From NCBI RefSeq assembly GCF_013344685.1, contig NZ_CP050137.1, positions 1,988,001-2,052,000 on the forward strand: a stretch of 64,000 nucleotides of DNA, read 5' to 3'. Positions 42,651-50,875 of this stretch are shown piece by piece. Within the stretch, counting starts at the first letter, position 1. Each line of letters begins with the position of its first letter. The DNA comes from Sphingomonas sp. CL5.1. GTDB taxonomy: Bacteria > Pseudomonadota > Alphaproteobacteria > Sphingomonadales > Sphingomonadaceae. A program made the translations under genes and the position numbers. The notes under the pieces were generated by a model, which saw only the letters and a list, made by a program, of their open reading frames with translations, ran no database searches and was not told the origin of the DNA.

Positions 42651-42704
42651 GAACGGTTGCGTTCCATCCAAAACGTTAGTAAGAACGGAACGGTACCGTT
42701 CCGT
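42651..42704. promoter_or_regulatory. Tandem TetR operators including a perfect 20-bp palindrome
   Basis: ACGGAACGGTACCGTTCCGT (42685-42704) is a perfect palindrome. GAACGGTTGCGTTCC (42651-42665) is a related, imperfect copy nearer the TetR start. Both lie between the TetR (42631) and TBDR (42754) start codons. Confidence 0.7.
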
Positions 42705-42753
42705 ACGTATAGGCGGGCGGACGCCGTGAAATATGAGAGAGAGGGGGGAGTGT

Positions 42754-44970
42754 ATGTCGATTCCGACCAGGACTGCGCTTTGGCTTGGCGTCGCGCCGGT
42801 TATTTTTGTTGCCACCCAGGCTTCTGCACAGGTTGTGGAATCACCCGCCCGGCCAGCGGCAAACGGCAATGCTCCGGCACAGCCGGTTGTCAGCGACGAT
42901 ATCGTCGTCACCGCGACCAAATCCGGCGAACAGCAGCTTCAAAAAGTTCCGCTTGCCATATCCGCTTTCTCCGGCGCTGCCCTCGAAACGCGCGGCGCCG
43001 TATCGCTCGCTGACGTGGCGAAGCTCACTCCGGGCTTCAACTATACATTCAATACCGTTTGGGCGATCTCGTCCATTCGCGGCATCGGCACCAACAATGT
43101 CTTCGCTGGCGGCGATCCGAGCACCACCCTTCAGGTGGACGGAGTTTATTACGGGCGACCGACGGGCGCCAACCTCGATTTCGTCGACGTCGATCGCGTC
43201 GAAGTCCTGCGTGGACCGCAGGGCACGTTGTACGGGCGTAATGCCATCGGCGGCACGACCAACGTCATCACGCGCGACCCGACAAACGAGCTTGGCGGCA
43301 TGGTTCGTGGGACACTTGGCAATTACGCGCTGCGTCGACTGGAGGGGGAAATTTCGGTGCCGATCGTTTCGGATCTGGTGTCCGCCTCGATCGCCGGTCG
43401 CATATCGCGGCGCGACGGCTATATCGAGGAACTCAATCCGGCGCTTCCCGATCAATGGAACGAAAGGCGCGAGGCGGTTCGCGGCAAGATAAAGATTACG
43501 CCCTCGGCCAACTTGAAGCTGATCCTGGCTGCCGATTATAACCATGCCAACGAATATTACGCGCCGTTCAACATCCGCCGTTCGCCGGTGACGCCGGACG
43601 GTCAGGATCCCGGATTTTTTCAGACGGCGCAAGATGCGCCGGACCGTGATCGGATGCAGCAATGGGGCGTCAGCCTCCGGGCGGAATGGGATCTCGGCGG
43701 AGCGACCCTGACATCAATCACGGCCTATCGCCACTCCTTCACGACGCTGGAAAGCGATCTCGATTTCACCGAACTGCCGCTCTTCCACACCCGTCAGTTT
43801 CCGGAGTACCAGAGCCAGTGGAGCCAGGAATTCAATATCGCGGGCAAGGCGGGTCCTGTCTCCTATGTCGCTGGTCTCTTCGGCTATCGCGAGCGAGTCT
43901 TCAGCTTCTACAATGCCAGCCTTTTCGAATCGCTGCTCATCACCCAGGGCATGACGGCGATAACCAAGTCCGTCGCCGCTTTCGGCCAGGCGGATTATGA
44001 ACTGGTGCCCGGTTTGAAGTTCACGCTTGGGCTGCGTTACACAATCGACCGCAAAAGCGCCGTCAACGTCGACGGAACGCAGTCCTTCGATCCACCCGGT
44101 GCGGAAGGCGGGCTGACGAGCGACCTCACCCAGCAAGCGGCTGGCGTCAGCGAGATTTTCCGGGGGCGTAACATTCGGCGGGCGTTGACGCCGAAATTCG
44201 GTATTCAGTATCAGGCCACACCCGATATTCTGGCTTATGCGTCGATAACGCGTGGCTTCAAGAGCGGTGGCTACAACCTCCTGATCAGCCCGAGCTCGAT
44301 TGATGCGGCGGAGTACGGGCCTGAGACGGTATGGGCCTATGAAGCAGGTCTGAAGACGCGCATTGCGCCGTTAAACGGCACGCTGAACCTTGCCGGCTTT
44401 TATTACGATTACAAAGGCCTTCAGATCAATCAATTCATTTTCTTGCCGGACAGCGTCGCCCAATTGGTCAGCAATGCAAAGGCGGCGAACATCAAGGGGG
44501 TCGAGGCGGAACTGGCGTTGCACCCGTCGCAGGTCGTCGACGTGGGGGGCGCGCTTGCCTATCTCGATGCGCGGTACAAGGGTAATTTCCCGGCGATCGA
44601 CAATTTTACGAATACGGTCATCGATCCTGATGGCAAGCGCCTCAATGATGCGCCGAAATGGGCGGGCAATGCCTATCTACAGCTCAACGTTCCCGTCGTG
44701 TTGTCGACCGCGCATTTGCGAGTCGAGGGGATCTACAAATCCAAAGTCTATTATACACCGTTGAACGACATCCGCCTCGGCGCGAACGGCCGTTTACTCT
44801 TGAATGGCAGTCTTGTCCTGGATCTCGCCAACGCACCGATCCAGATCGGTGTCCGTGCGAACAACATCACCAACAAGAAATATATCGTTGCGACCTACTA
44901 CGGTTTCACGGCCGGGGCGCAGCCTGGCGAACCGCGGACGGTGCTGGGTTTTATCAGCTATAAATTCTGA
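42754..44970 (+). CDS. TonB-dependent receptor
   Basis: Outer-membrane active transporter of 738 aa. The signal peptide is SIPTRTALWLGVAPVIFVA ending QASAQ. The plug begins at DIVVTATKSGEQQLQKVPL and has VEVLRGPQGTLYGRNAIGG; the barrel ends with GEPRTVLGFISYKF and a C-terminal Phe. The ATG at 42754 has GGGGGGAG in front; an ATG at 42733 is less likely. It belongs to the sphingomonad catabolic TBDR group rather than to siderophore receptors. It is first gene of an operon with an NTF2-like and an NmrA-like gene. The substrate is not known. Confidence 0.9.
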   Translation: MSIPTRTALWLGVAPVIFVATQASAQVVESPARPAANGNAPAQPVVSDDIVVTATKSGEQQLQKVPLAISAFSGAALETRGAVSLADVAKLTPGFNYTFNTVWAISSIRGIGTNNVFAGGDPSTTLQVDGVYYGRPTGANLDFVDVDRVEVLRGPQGTLYGRNAIGGTTNVITRDPTNELGGMVRGTLGNYALRRLEGEISVPIVSDLVSASIAGRISRRDGYIEELNPALPDQWNERREAVRGKIKITPSANLKLILAADYNHANEYYAPFNIRRSPVTPDGQDPGFFQTAQDAPDRDRMQQWGVSLRAEWDLGGATLTSITAYRHSFTTLESDLDFTELPLFHTRQFPEYQSQWSQEFNIAGKAGPVSYVAGLFGYRERVFSFYNASLFESLLITQGMTAITKSVAAFGQADYELVPGLKFTLGLRYTIDRKSAVNVDGTQSFDPPGAEGGLTSDLTQQAAGVSEIFRGRNIRRALTPKFGIQYQATPDILAYASITRGFKSGGYNLLISPSSIDAAEYGPETVWAYEAGLKTRIAPLNGTLNLAGFYYDYKGLQINQFIFLPDSVAQLVSNAKAANIKGVEAELALHPSQVVDVGGALAYLDARYKGNFPAIDNFTNTVIDPDGKRLNDAPKWAGNAYLQLNVPVVLSTAHLRVEGIYKSKVYYTPLNDIRLGANGRLLLNGSLVLDLANAPIQIGVRANNITNKKYIVATYYGFTAGAQPGEPRTVLGFISYKF

Positions 44971-44983
44971 TCGGGACAAGAAC

Positions 44984-45451
44984 ATGAATTACCGAGATTC
45001 CGCTCATATTGTTGTTACTGACCTGTTCAAGGCGCTCGATGATCTAACCCGAGGCGATACGGAAGCCTGGGGACGTCTGTTCATGGTCGATGGTGTTCTG
45101 GAATTTCCTTTCGCGCCAGATGGCTATCCCAGGAGGGTCGAGGGCCAAAAAGCCATTGCGCAATATCTCGCCGGGTTCCCGGAGAGGCTGGTCTTCACCG
45201 CCATTCACAAAGACGGAGTATATTCCAGCGAGAACGGCCTGATCGTCGAATTCCATGTCGACGGCCACGAGATCGGAACGGACGCTCCCTATCCGCAACG
45301 GTACATTGCGGTCATCTTCCACGAAGACGGAAAGATCCGTCATTATCGCGACTATTGGAATCCGCTGATTGCATTTGGCGCGATGGGAGGGGCTGCCGGT
45401 TTTCATGAATTCGGCATGAAGCAAACCTCCGATCCCGCGGTCGGGCGGTGA
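44984..45451 (+). CDS. SnoaL/NTF2-like fold protein
   Basis: A 155-aa cone-shaped alpha+beta barrel protein. Segments ALDDLTRGDTEAWGRLFMVDG, VEGQKAIAQYLAGF and DGKIRHYRDYWNPL are typical of the SnoaL-like/PhzA-B-like group, whose members are small isomerases, cyclases, dehydratases or binding proteins. The ATG at 44984 follows the TBDR stop by 13 bases. The frame is open further back inside the TBDR, but that is out of phase with the receptor. It likely acts on the compound taken up by the receptor. Confidence 0.8.
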   Translation: MNYRDSAHIVVTDLFKALDDLTRGDTEAWGRLFMVDGVLEFPFAPDGYPRRVEGQKAIAQYLAGFPERLVFTAIHKDGVYSSENGLIVEFHVDGHEIGTDAPYPQRYIAVIFHEDGKIRHYRDYWNPLIAFGAMGGAAGFHEFGMKQTSDPAVGR

Positions 45452-45473
45452 TGACGGCAAGCAGGGGAAGCGC

Positions 45474-46313
45474 ATGACAAGCAAGCAAACCATTCTGGTG
45501 ACCGGTGGCACCGGCAAGAGCGGTCGGCGCGTCGCGAGTGCGTTGGCGGGGCAAGGTCACCTGCCGCGTGTCGCGTCGCGTGGCGGAGAGGGCGGCCTGA
45601 AATTCGACTGGCTGGATCCCGCCACCTTCGATCTCGCATCCAGGGACATCACCTCAGCCTATTTGCTCGCGCCAAGCGGTGTGTTTGACCTTCTGCCGGC
45701 TATGCGGCCGTTCATCGATCACCTCTTGAACAAGGGTGTCGGGCGCCTGGTGCTTCTCAGTGGGTCGACCGTCGATCGCGACGGGCCGCTTATGGGACCT
45801 GTCCATGCGTATATCGCGGACCACGCGCCGTCCTGGACGGTATTGCGCGCAAGCTGGTGGTTCGAGAACTTCTCCGAGCAACAGCATCGAGCGACGATCG
45901 TGCAAGAAGATGCCATCTATTCCGCTACTGGCGACGGCCGGGTCGCCTTCATCAGCGCGGAGGATATTGCGGCGGTAGCTGCGGCTGTGCTGACTGATGT
46001 CGATTATCCGAGCGGCGACCTTATCCTGACCGGGCCTGAATCACTTTCTCACGATGAAGTCGCCGGCATGATATCTGAATCGGTTGGCCGCACTATCACT
46101 CACCACAAGCTGTCCGTTGCTAAACTGTCGGATCGCATTCAGAAGATGATGGGACTGCCGGCCGACTATGCGACATTGCTGGCGGAATTGGATGGCGAGC
46201 TTGCTGGGAAAGCCGAGCCGACCACCGATGTCGTGGCGACTTTGACCGGACGCAAGCCGCGCCGTTTTGCGGATTTTGTACGAGATGCAGGTGTTGTTTG
46301 GAGAAAAGGATGA
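45474..46313 (+). CDS. NmrA-like NAD(P)-binding reductase
   Basis: A 279-aa atypical SDR. The N-terminal nucleotide motif is ILVTGGTGKSGRRV. There is no YxxxK pair in the usual place, and ASWWFENFSEQQH and AFISAEDIAAVAAAVL are typical of NmrA/HSCARG and ergot-alkaloid EasG-type reductases. GGGGAAG precedes the ATG. It is third gene after the TBDR and NTF2-like genes. It may reduce an imine or enone, or act as a redox sensor; the gene order favours an enzymatic role. Confidence 0.8.
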   Translation: MTSKQTILVTGGTGKSGRRVASALAGQGHLPRVASRGGEGGLKFDWLDPATFDLASRDITSAYLLAPSGVFDLLPAMRPFIDHLLNKGVGRLVLLSGSTVDRDGPLMGPVHAYIADHAPSWTVLRASWWFENFSEQQHRATIVQEDAIYSATGDGRVAFISAEDIAAVAAAVLTDVDYPSGDLILTGPESLSHDEVAGMISESVGRTITHHKLSVAKLSDRIQKMMGLPADYATLLAELDGELAGKAEPTTDVVATLTGRKPRRFADFVRDAGVVWRKG

Positions 46314-46332
46314 AGGGCTGATTCGTGGCCGA

Positions 46333-46554
46333 TCATGTGGACGAGCATCGCTGTGTGGGAACGTTCGCATCAACCTCATAGAGATTTAGCTGCTTGGATT
46401 CGAGCAATGCTCTGATATGCAGCCGGCGATAGCCGGATCGACGGCGCCGCTGAGCCAGTTCGCGCGGCTTCGACCGAAGCTCGGCATCATCGTTCCGGCA
46501 CGACCGATAGCGCATGCTCAGCGGGAGCGTGTGCCGCCGAAAGGCGACAACCAT
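46333..46554 (-). mobile_element. Remnant of an IS3-family transposase (OrfB N-terminus)
   Basis: The frame reads LSMRYRSCRNDDAELRSKP and RELAQRRRRSGYRRLHIRALL, which is the N-terminal conserved region of IS3-group OrfB (usually LxYRSxxxDDxxLRxRLRELA..RRRFGYRRLHxLL). After RALLE the similarity stops and no DDE domain, OrfA or terminal repeat is visible. It is a fragment at the border between two catabolic islands. The surrounding 46314-46605 contains no other gene. Confidence 0.6.
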
Positions 46555-46605
46555 CGCTTTCTCCCATGCGAAAGGATCACACCATCAAACCGTGGGATCG
46601 AACAG

Positions 46606-47805
46606 CTAGAAAATACCCGAGCGCACCACATCAATGATCATGCCGGCTGCTTCGTCCAGCGCGCGCCGTTCGGCCCAACGGCGGAGCATGCCGGCGGAAT
46701 CGATCGCCGCCATTACCGAGTGGCCGGCAATCTCTGGATCGATCGTGCGGATCGAGCCGTCGGCGATGCCGTCGGCGATCGTTCCGGCGACGTGGCGCGT
46801 CGCTTGATCGGTGCGCTGGAGCATGCGCCCGCGTAACTCCAACGGCAGCGCCTGATAGGTATTGGTGCGCAGCAACGGACTTTCCCCGGCGAATTGCAGC
46901 GCGACGAGGCTCGACACCATGATCGCTAGTCGTTCGCCTTCGTCGCGGCCGCTGGCGTCGGCACGCGATTGTGCGGTTTCGAGCAGGGCGTGGGTGCGAT
47001 CGAAACAGGCGACGACCAGATCGTCCTTGTTGTCGAGGTGGTGGTAAAAGCTGCCGGTCGACAAGCCGAGCTCGGCCGCGATCTTCTCGACGCTGGCGCC
47101 GATATAGCTTTCGCGGTTGATGAGGTTGGTTGCGGCGTGGAGGAAGCGCGTATGCGCGTCCCCGCTCTGCTCCTCCAGCGGTTCGATACGGATCGGCCAG
47201 GCCCGACCTGTGCTGAGTCCCCGATCGAGGATGTCGAACAGCCGCTCTCCGGCGCGGTCTAGGTCGCGGTCGAGATAGTGCGGCAACCACGCCGACGTCC
47301 AATGAACGTTCTGGAGCAGCACGGTGGCGGAGATCAGCGATCGGGACCGCGCGCCAGGCTCTTCGCCGAACGCGAAGAAGCCGCGCACGATCCGGAACAT
47401 CTCGGCATAGAGGTCATCGAGCGGCGCACGGGTATCGTCGTCGAGCGCGCGCATGTCGGACAGGAGGGCGAGGCGGGCCACGTTCGGATCGCGCTGTCGA
47501 TGATGAAGATCGAACTGCGCGCGAAGGAAGGCGTGGACGCGCGCGCGGGGATCGGGTTCGTGAGCGGCCGTGGCGGCGGCATCGCGCAACCATAGCAACG
47601 TGCGTTCGAGACAGGCCGCCGCGAGCAGATCCTTGCGCTTGAAATAATAGGTCACGCTCGACGTATCGAGTTCGAGCGCCTTGGCGACGGCGGTCAAGGT
47701 CATACCACGCGTGCCGTGGACGTTGATCAGTTCGGAGGCGACATCGAGAATCTCGCCCCGGCGGCGCGCGAAGCGTTGGGTCTGGCGCACGGGCTCGGCG
47801 GACAT
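46606..47805 (-). CDS. Tandem double-TetR transcriptional regulator
   Basis: A 399-aa protein with two TetR modules in one chain. HTH 1 is near residues 15-60 (GEILDVASELINVHGTRG ... SSVTYYFKRKDLL). HTH 2 is near residue 215 (FLHAATNLINRESYIGASVE ... STGSFYHHLDNKDDL), each followed by a helical ligand-binding region. A usual TetR protein is ~200 aa, so this is a fused tandem duplication that could bind DNA as an intramolecular pseudo-dimer. The ATG at 47805 is chosen; an ATG at 47880 adds 25 residues. It is divergent from the TBDR/GPH/BVMO cluster and is its likely regulator. Confidence 0.85.
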   Translation of the reverse strand: MSAEPVRQTQRFARRRGEILDVASELINVHGTRGMTLTAVAKALELDTSSVTYYFKRKDLLAAACLERTLLWLRDAAATAAHEPDPRARVHAFLRAQFDLHHRQRDPNVARLALLSDMRALDDDTRAPLDDLYAEMFRIVRGFFAFGEEPGARSRSLISATVLLQNVHWTSAWLPHYLDRDLDRAGERLFDILDRGLSTGRAWPIRIEPLEEQSGDAHTRFLHAATNLINRESYIGASVEKIAAELGLSTGSFYHHLDNKDDLVVACFDRTHALLETAQSRADASGRDEGERLAIMVSSLVALQFAGESPLLRTNTYQALPLELRGRMLQRTDQATRHVAGTIADGIADGSIRTIDPEIAGHSVMAAIDSAGMLRRWAERRALDEAAGMIIDVVRSGIF

Positions 47806-48001
47806 GGCGCCATTATAGCTGAAGATGGGGGCGGCACAATCGGCTCCCACGGCGCTTTCAGGTATATCGTTACGTATCATGGGGAAAAGGGAAGTTTGTG
47901 CGAACTGAAAAATAGCGCGAATTGCCGAGAAAAACGGCGGCAATGATCGGCATATCGAACATTGAAATTTGACATGGACCTGTTTTTTTCCAAGATTGAA
48001 T

Positions 48002-48330
48002 ATGGAGAGGACGATTCGAAAGGAGGGCAATGCCCGCTTCGATGGAAAGGTCGCGCTGGTAAGCGGCGGGGCATCGGGTATCGGCCGCGCGAGCGCGCAG
48101 GCGATGGCGGCGGAGGGCGCGATCGTAATTGCAGCCGACCGCGATCTCGCGGGCGCCGAGGCATGATGTCGCCGAAGCCGCGATGTTCCTGGCGAGCGAC
48201 GCCGCGGCGTCCGTAACCGGCGCGCACCTGCCGGTCGACGGCGGTCTGATGGTCGATCCGCGCCTGAGCAACAAAACAACCGCGGACCGGATGCCGACAA
48301 AGCACCGGCCGCCCAGTCGGAGGGGATGAG
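48002..48330 (+). pseudogene. SDR gene with large internal deletion and frameshift
   Basis: The N-terminal Rossmann start of an SDR (FDGKVALVSGGASGIGRASA ... AADRDLAGAEA) runs to a TGA at 48164. In another frame, beginning at once at about 48162, the C-terminal end appears (DVAEAAMFLASDAAASVTG, HLPVDGGLMV). About 150 residues, including the catalytic Ser-Tyr-Lys, are missing. It ends right before the TBDR start. The pattern is the same as in the SDR remnant at 39597. Confidence 0.75.
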
Positions 48331-50850
48331 ATGAAGGCCTATCTGTTTGCCGGCGCGGCGATCGCCGCGATGCTGCCCGCAATCGCCGCGGCGCAATCGA
48401 CCGATTCGAAATCGGCGACATCGACGTCGCCTGAGGCCTCTCCGTCGACCGACCGCGACGACGACATCATCGTCACCGCGCAGCGTCGCGACGAGAGCTT
48501 GCAGAAGGTGCCTGTCGCCGTCACCGTCTTCAGCTCCGAGAATCGCGACAAGATCGGTATCCGCACGATCCAGGACATGTCGAACGCGACGCCGGGCCTC
48601 ACCTTCAATTCCACGCTCGACCGCTTGTCGCTGCGCGGCGTCGGTCGACTGACCAACACGATCGGGTCGGATCCGGGCGTCGCCGTCTACAATGACGGGC
48701 TCTACACGTCGTCGAACGCCGAGGCGTCGAAATCGCCGATGTTTGTCGATTCGATCCAGATCCTGCGCGGACCGCAAGGGACGCTGTTCGGGCGCAATTC
48801 GGTCGGCGGCGCGATCAACGTCATCTCGAAGCGGCCCAAGGACCATTTCGAAGGCGAATTCCGCCTGACCGGCGACCAATATGGCGGCTTGATCGCCGAG
48901 GGTTACCTGTCGGGACCGATCACTGGCGGGCTGAAAGGTCGCGTGTCGGTCCAGATGGGACCCCGGCCGCTCGATACCGCGTTCACCAATATCGGTCCCG
49001 CCCAGGGCAAAGGCGCGCAGCGTCGCTTCCTCGTCGAGACGCAGCTGCAATATGATTTCGGCGACAAGGCGCAGCTATGGTTAAAATATTCGCATGCCGA
49101 ATGGGATCATGAGAATTACGGCAGCGCCAACCTCGTCACGCCCTATGCGACCGCGAGCCTGTTTCCGTCGGGGGCGGTCGTTCCCAATCCTGGGTATGGC
49201 TACACCGTCGCCAATCCGGGGGTAACGAACCCGCGCACCATCAATACCAACACGACCGACAACGACACCCTGTCGCGCAACCACAATTTCGTGGTCAATT
49301 TCCGCGCTGACCTGGGGAGCGACATTCAGCTCAAATATGTCGGCGGTTATTCGCAGTATCTGTACACGCTCTACACCGATTTCGATCAGACGGCGGCGAC
49401 CAAGCGCTCGATCGCCGCCGGCGATCCCAACGCATCAGCATACGGCACGTACACGTACAATCCGACCTATATTCAGCGTTACGTCGAGGACAAGAAATAC
49501 TATTCGAACGAGGTTACGCTCTCCAACTCACGAGCGGGCGATCGCTTCAATTGGGTAATCGGCGCCTATCAGTTCCATGAACATTACTACCAGCCGGTTA
49601 GCTGGTATCAGGGCGGCGACGGCACCGACAACATGGCGGCCGGGCTGGCCAATCCGATCTGCGTGGATCAGAACTTCGGGCTCGCCGCGAGCTGCCCGGC
49701 CAACCCGCTGCGCGCTTACTACAGCGGCAGCGGCGACCTGAAGACCGACAGCTATGCCGGATTTGGCCAAGTTGATTACAAGCTGACCGAGCAACTGAAG
49801 GTCACCGCCGGCCTGCGCTATTCGTCGGACAAGAAGAGCGGCTTCGAAACCTACCGGCTCGTCAACTGGAACCCGGTCGGATCGGCTTATTGCGTCTACC
49901 CGCCCTTCGGCGTGATCGGTTTCGGAGGGTGCGGGCCGATCACGGCGGGCCAGGACATCACCCGCTACGTCCTGCAGATCGCGGGAAGCGGGCCGGCGAC
50001 GCGGTCGCTGGCCGATACCTTCAGCGGGTGGTCGTGGCGGCTCGGCGCGGACTATACGATCAGCCCCAATGCGATGGTCTATGTCAGCTACAACCGCGGA
50101 ATGAAGGCCGGCGGATTCAATCTCGGATCCTATGCCGCCAGCCCCGAGGTGAAGAACGAACAGGTCGACGCCTACGAGATCGGCCTGAAGAGCCGGCCGA
50201 CAAAGGACCTGACGCTCAACCTCACCGGGTTCTACTACGACTACCGCAATGCCCAAATCCCGATCTTCGTCGCGCTCGGCAACGGCGCGCTCGGGCTCAC
50301 CACGCAGAACTTTTTCAACATCAACAAAACGCGCGCGCTGGGCGCCGAGGTCGAGGCGCGCTGGAACGTCACGCCCCGGTTCGAGCTGAGCGGGACGTAC
50401 GCTTATCTCGATTCGACGATCCGCCAGGCGCCGCAGCTGTTCGACGATCCCAACCAGCCCGGCAACAATCCGGTCAGCATCGTCGGCAATCGGACGCCGG
50501 CGACATCGCGGCACAAGTTGTCGGCTACCGCCTTGTACGACGTCCCGCTCGGCCCTGACGCCGGCAGCCTGTACCTCGCGGCAAGCTATTATTATCGGTC
50601 GGATGCCTATTACGACGTGTTCCAGTCGGAAACTGGCCGCACGCCGGGTTGGGATCAGGTCGATGCGCGGATCACCTGGGTCGACCCGTCGCAGAAGCTG
50701 ACCCTGATCCTCTACACCCGGAACCTGTTCAATACGCTCGGCTATGACGGCGCGACCGGCGCCAACGGCACGAACGCGGCCGGGTTCGGCAAGACCTATT
50801 CGTACACGCTGCCGCGCCAGATCGGCGCCGAGATGCACATCAAGTTCTGA
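48331..50850 (+). CDS. TonB-dependent receptor
   Basis: Outer-membrane receptor of 839 aa. The signal peptide is MKAYLFAGAAIAAMLPAIAA ending in AQ. The plug starts at DDIIVTAQRRDESLQKVPV with the signature IQILRGPQGTLFGRNSVGG; the barrel ends SYTLPRQIGAEMHIKF. It is longer than average because of extended surface loops (for example the Cys-containing loops near residues 440-470 and 515-530). It is followed closely by a GPH permease and a Baeyer-Villiger monooxygenase. Together they probably serve uptake and oxidation of a ketone, terpenoid or steroid-like compound. Confidence 0.92.
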   Translation: MKAYLFAGAAIAAMLPAIAAAQSTDSKSATSTSPEASPSTDRDDDIIVTAQRRDESLQKVPVAVTVFSSENRDKIGIRTIQDMSNATPGLTFNSTLDRLSLRGVGRLTNTIGSDPGVAVYNDGLYTSSNAEASKSPMFVDSIQILRGPQGTLFGRNSVGGAINVISKRPKDHFEGEFRLTGDQYGGLIAEGYLSGPITGGLKGRVSVQMGPRPLDTAFTNIGPAQGKGAQRRFLVETQLQYDFGDKAQLWLKYSHAEWDHENYGSANLVTPYATASLFPSGAVVPNPGYGYTVANPGVTNPRTINTNTTDNDTLSRNHNFVVNFRADLGSDIQLKYVGGYSQYLYTLYTDFDQTAATKRSIAAGDPNASAYGTYTYNPTYIQRYVEDKKYYSNEVTLSNSRAGDRFNWVIGAYQFHEHYYQPVSWYQGGDGTDNMAAGLANPICVDQNFGLAASCPANPLRAYYSGSGDLKTDSYAGFGQVDYKLTEQLKVTAGLRYSSDKKSGFETYRLVNWNPVGSAYCVYPPFGVIGFGGCGPITAGQDITRYVLQIAGSGPATRSLADTFSGWSWRLGADYTISPNAMVYVSYNRGMKAGGFNLGSYAASPEVKNEQVDAYEIGLKSRPTKDLTLNLTGFYYDYRNAQIPIFVALGNGALGLTTQNFFNINKTRALGAEVEARWNVTPRFELSGTYAYLDSTIRQAPQLFDDPNQPGNNPVSIVGNRTPATSRHKLSATALYDVPLGPDAGSLYLAASYYYRSDAYYDVFQSETGRTPGWDQVDARITWVDPSQKLTLILYTRNLFNTLGYDGATGANGTNAAGFGKTYSYTLPRQIGAEMHIKF

Positions 50851-50875
50851 TCGGCGGCAGCGAAGAAAGAGCGCC

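Noticed and set aside
47806..49050. Upstream extension of the double-TetR frame to 814 codons
   Set aside because: The extension runs antisense through the SDR remnant and the TBDR signal-peptide region and has no domain; the TetR module starts at 47805.
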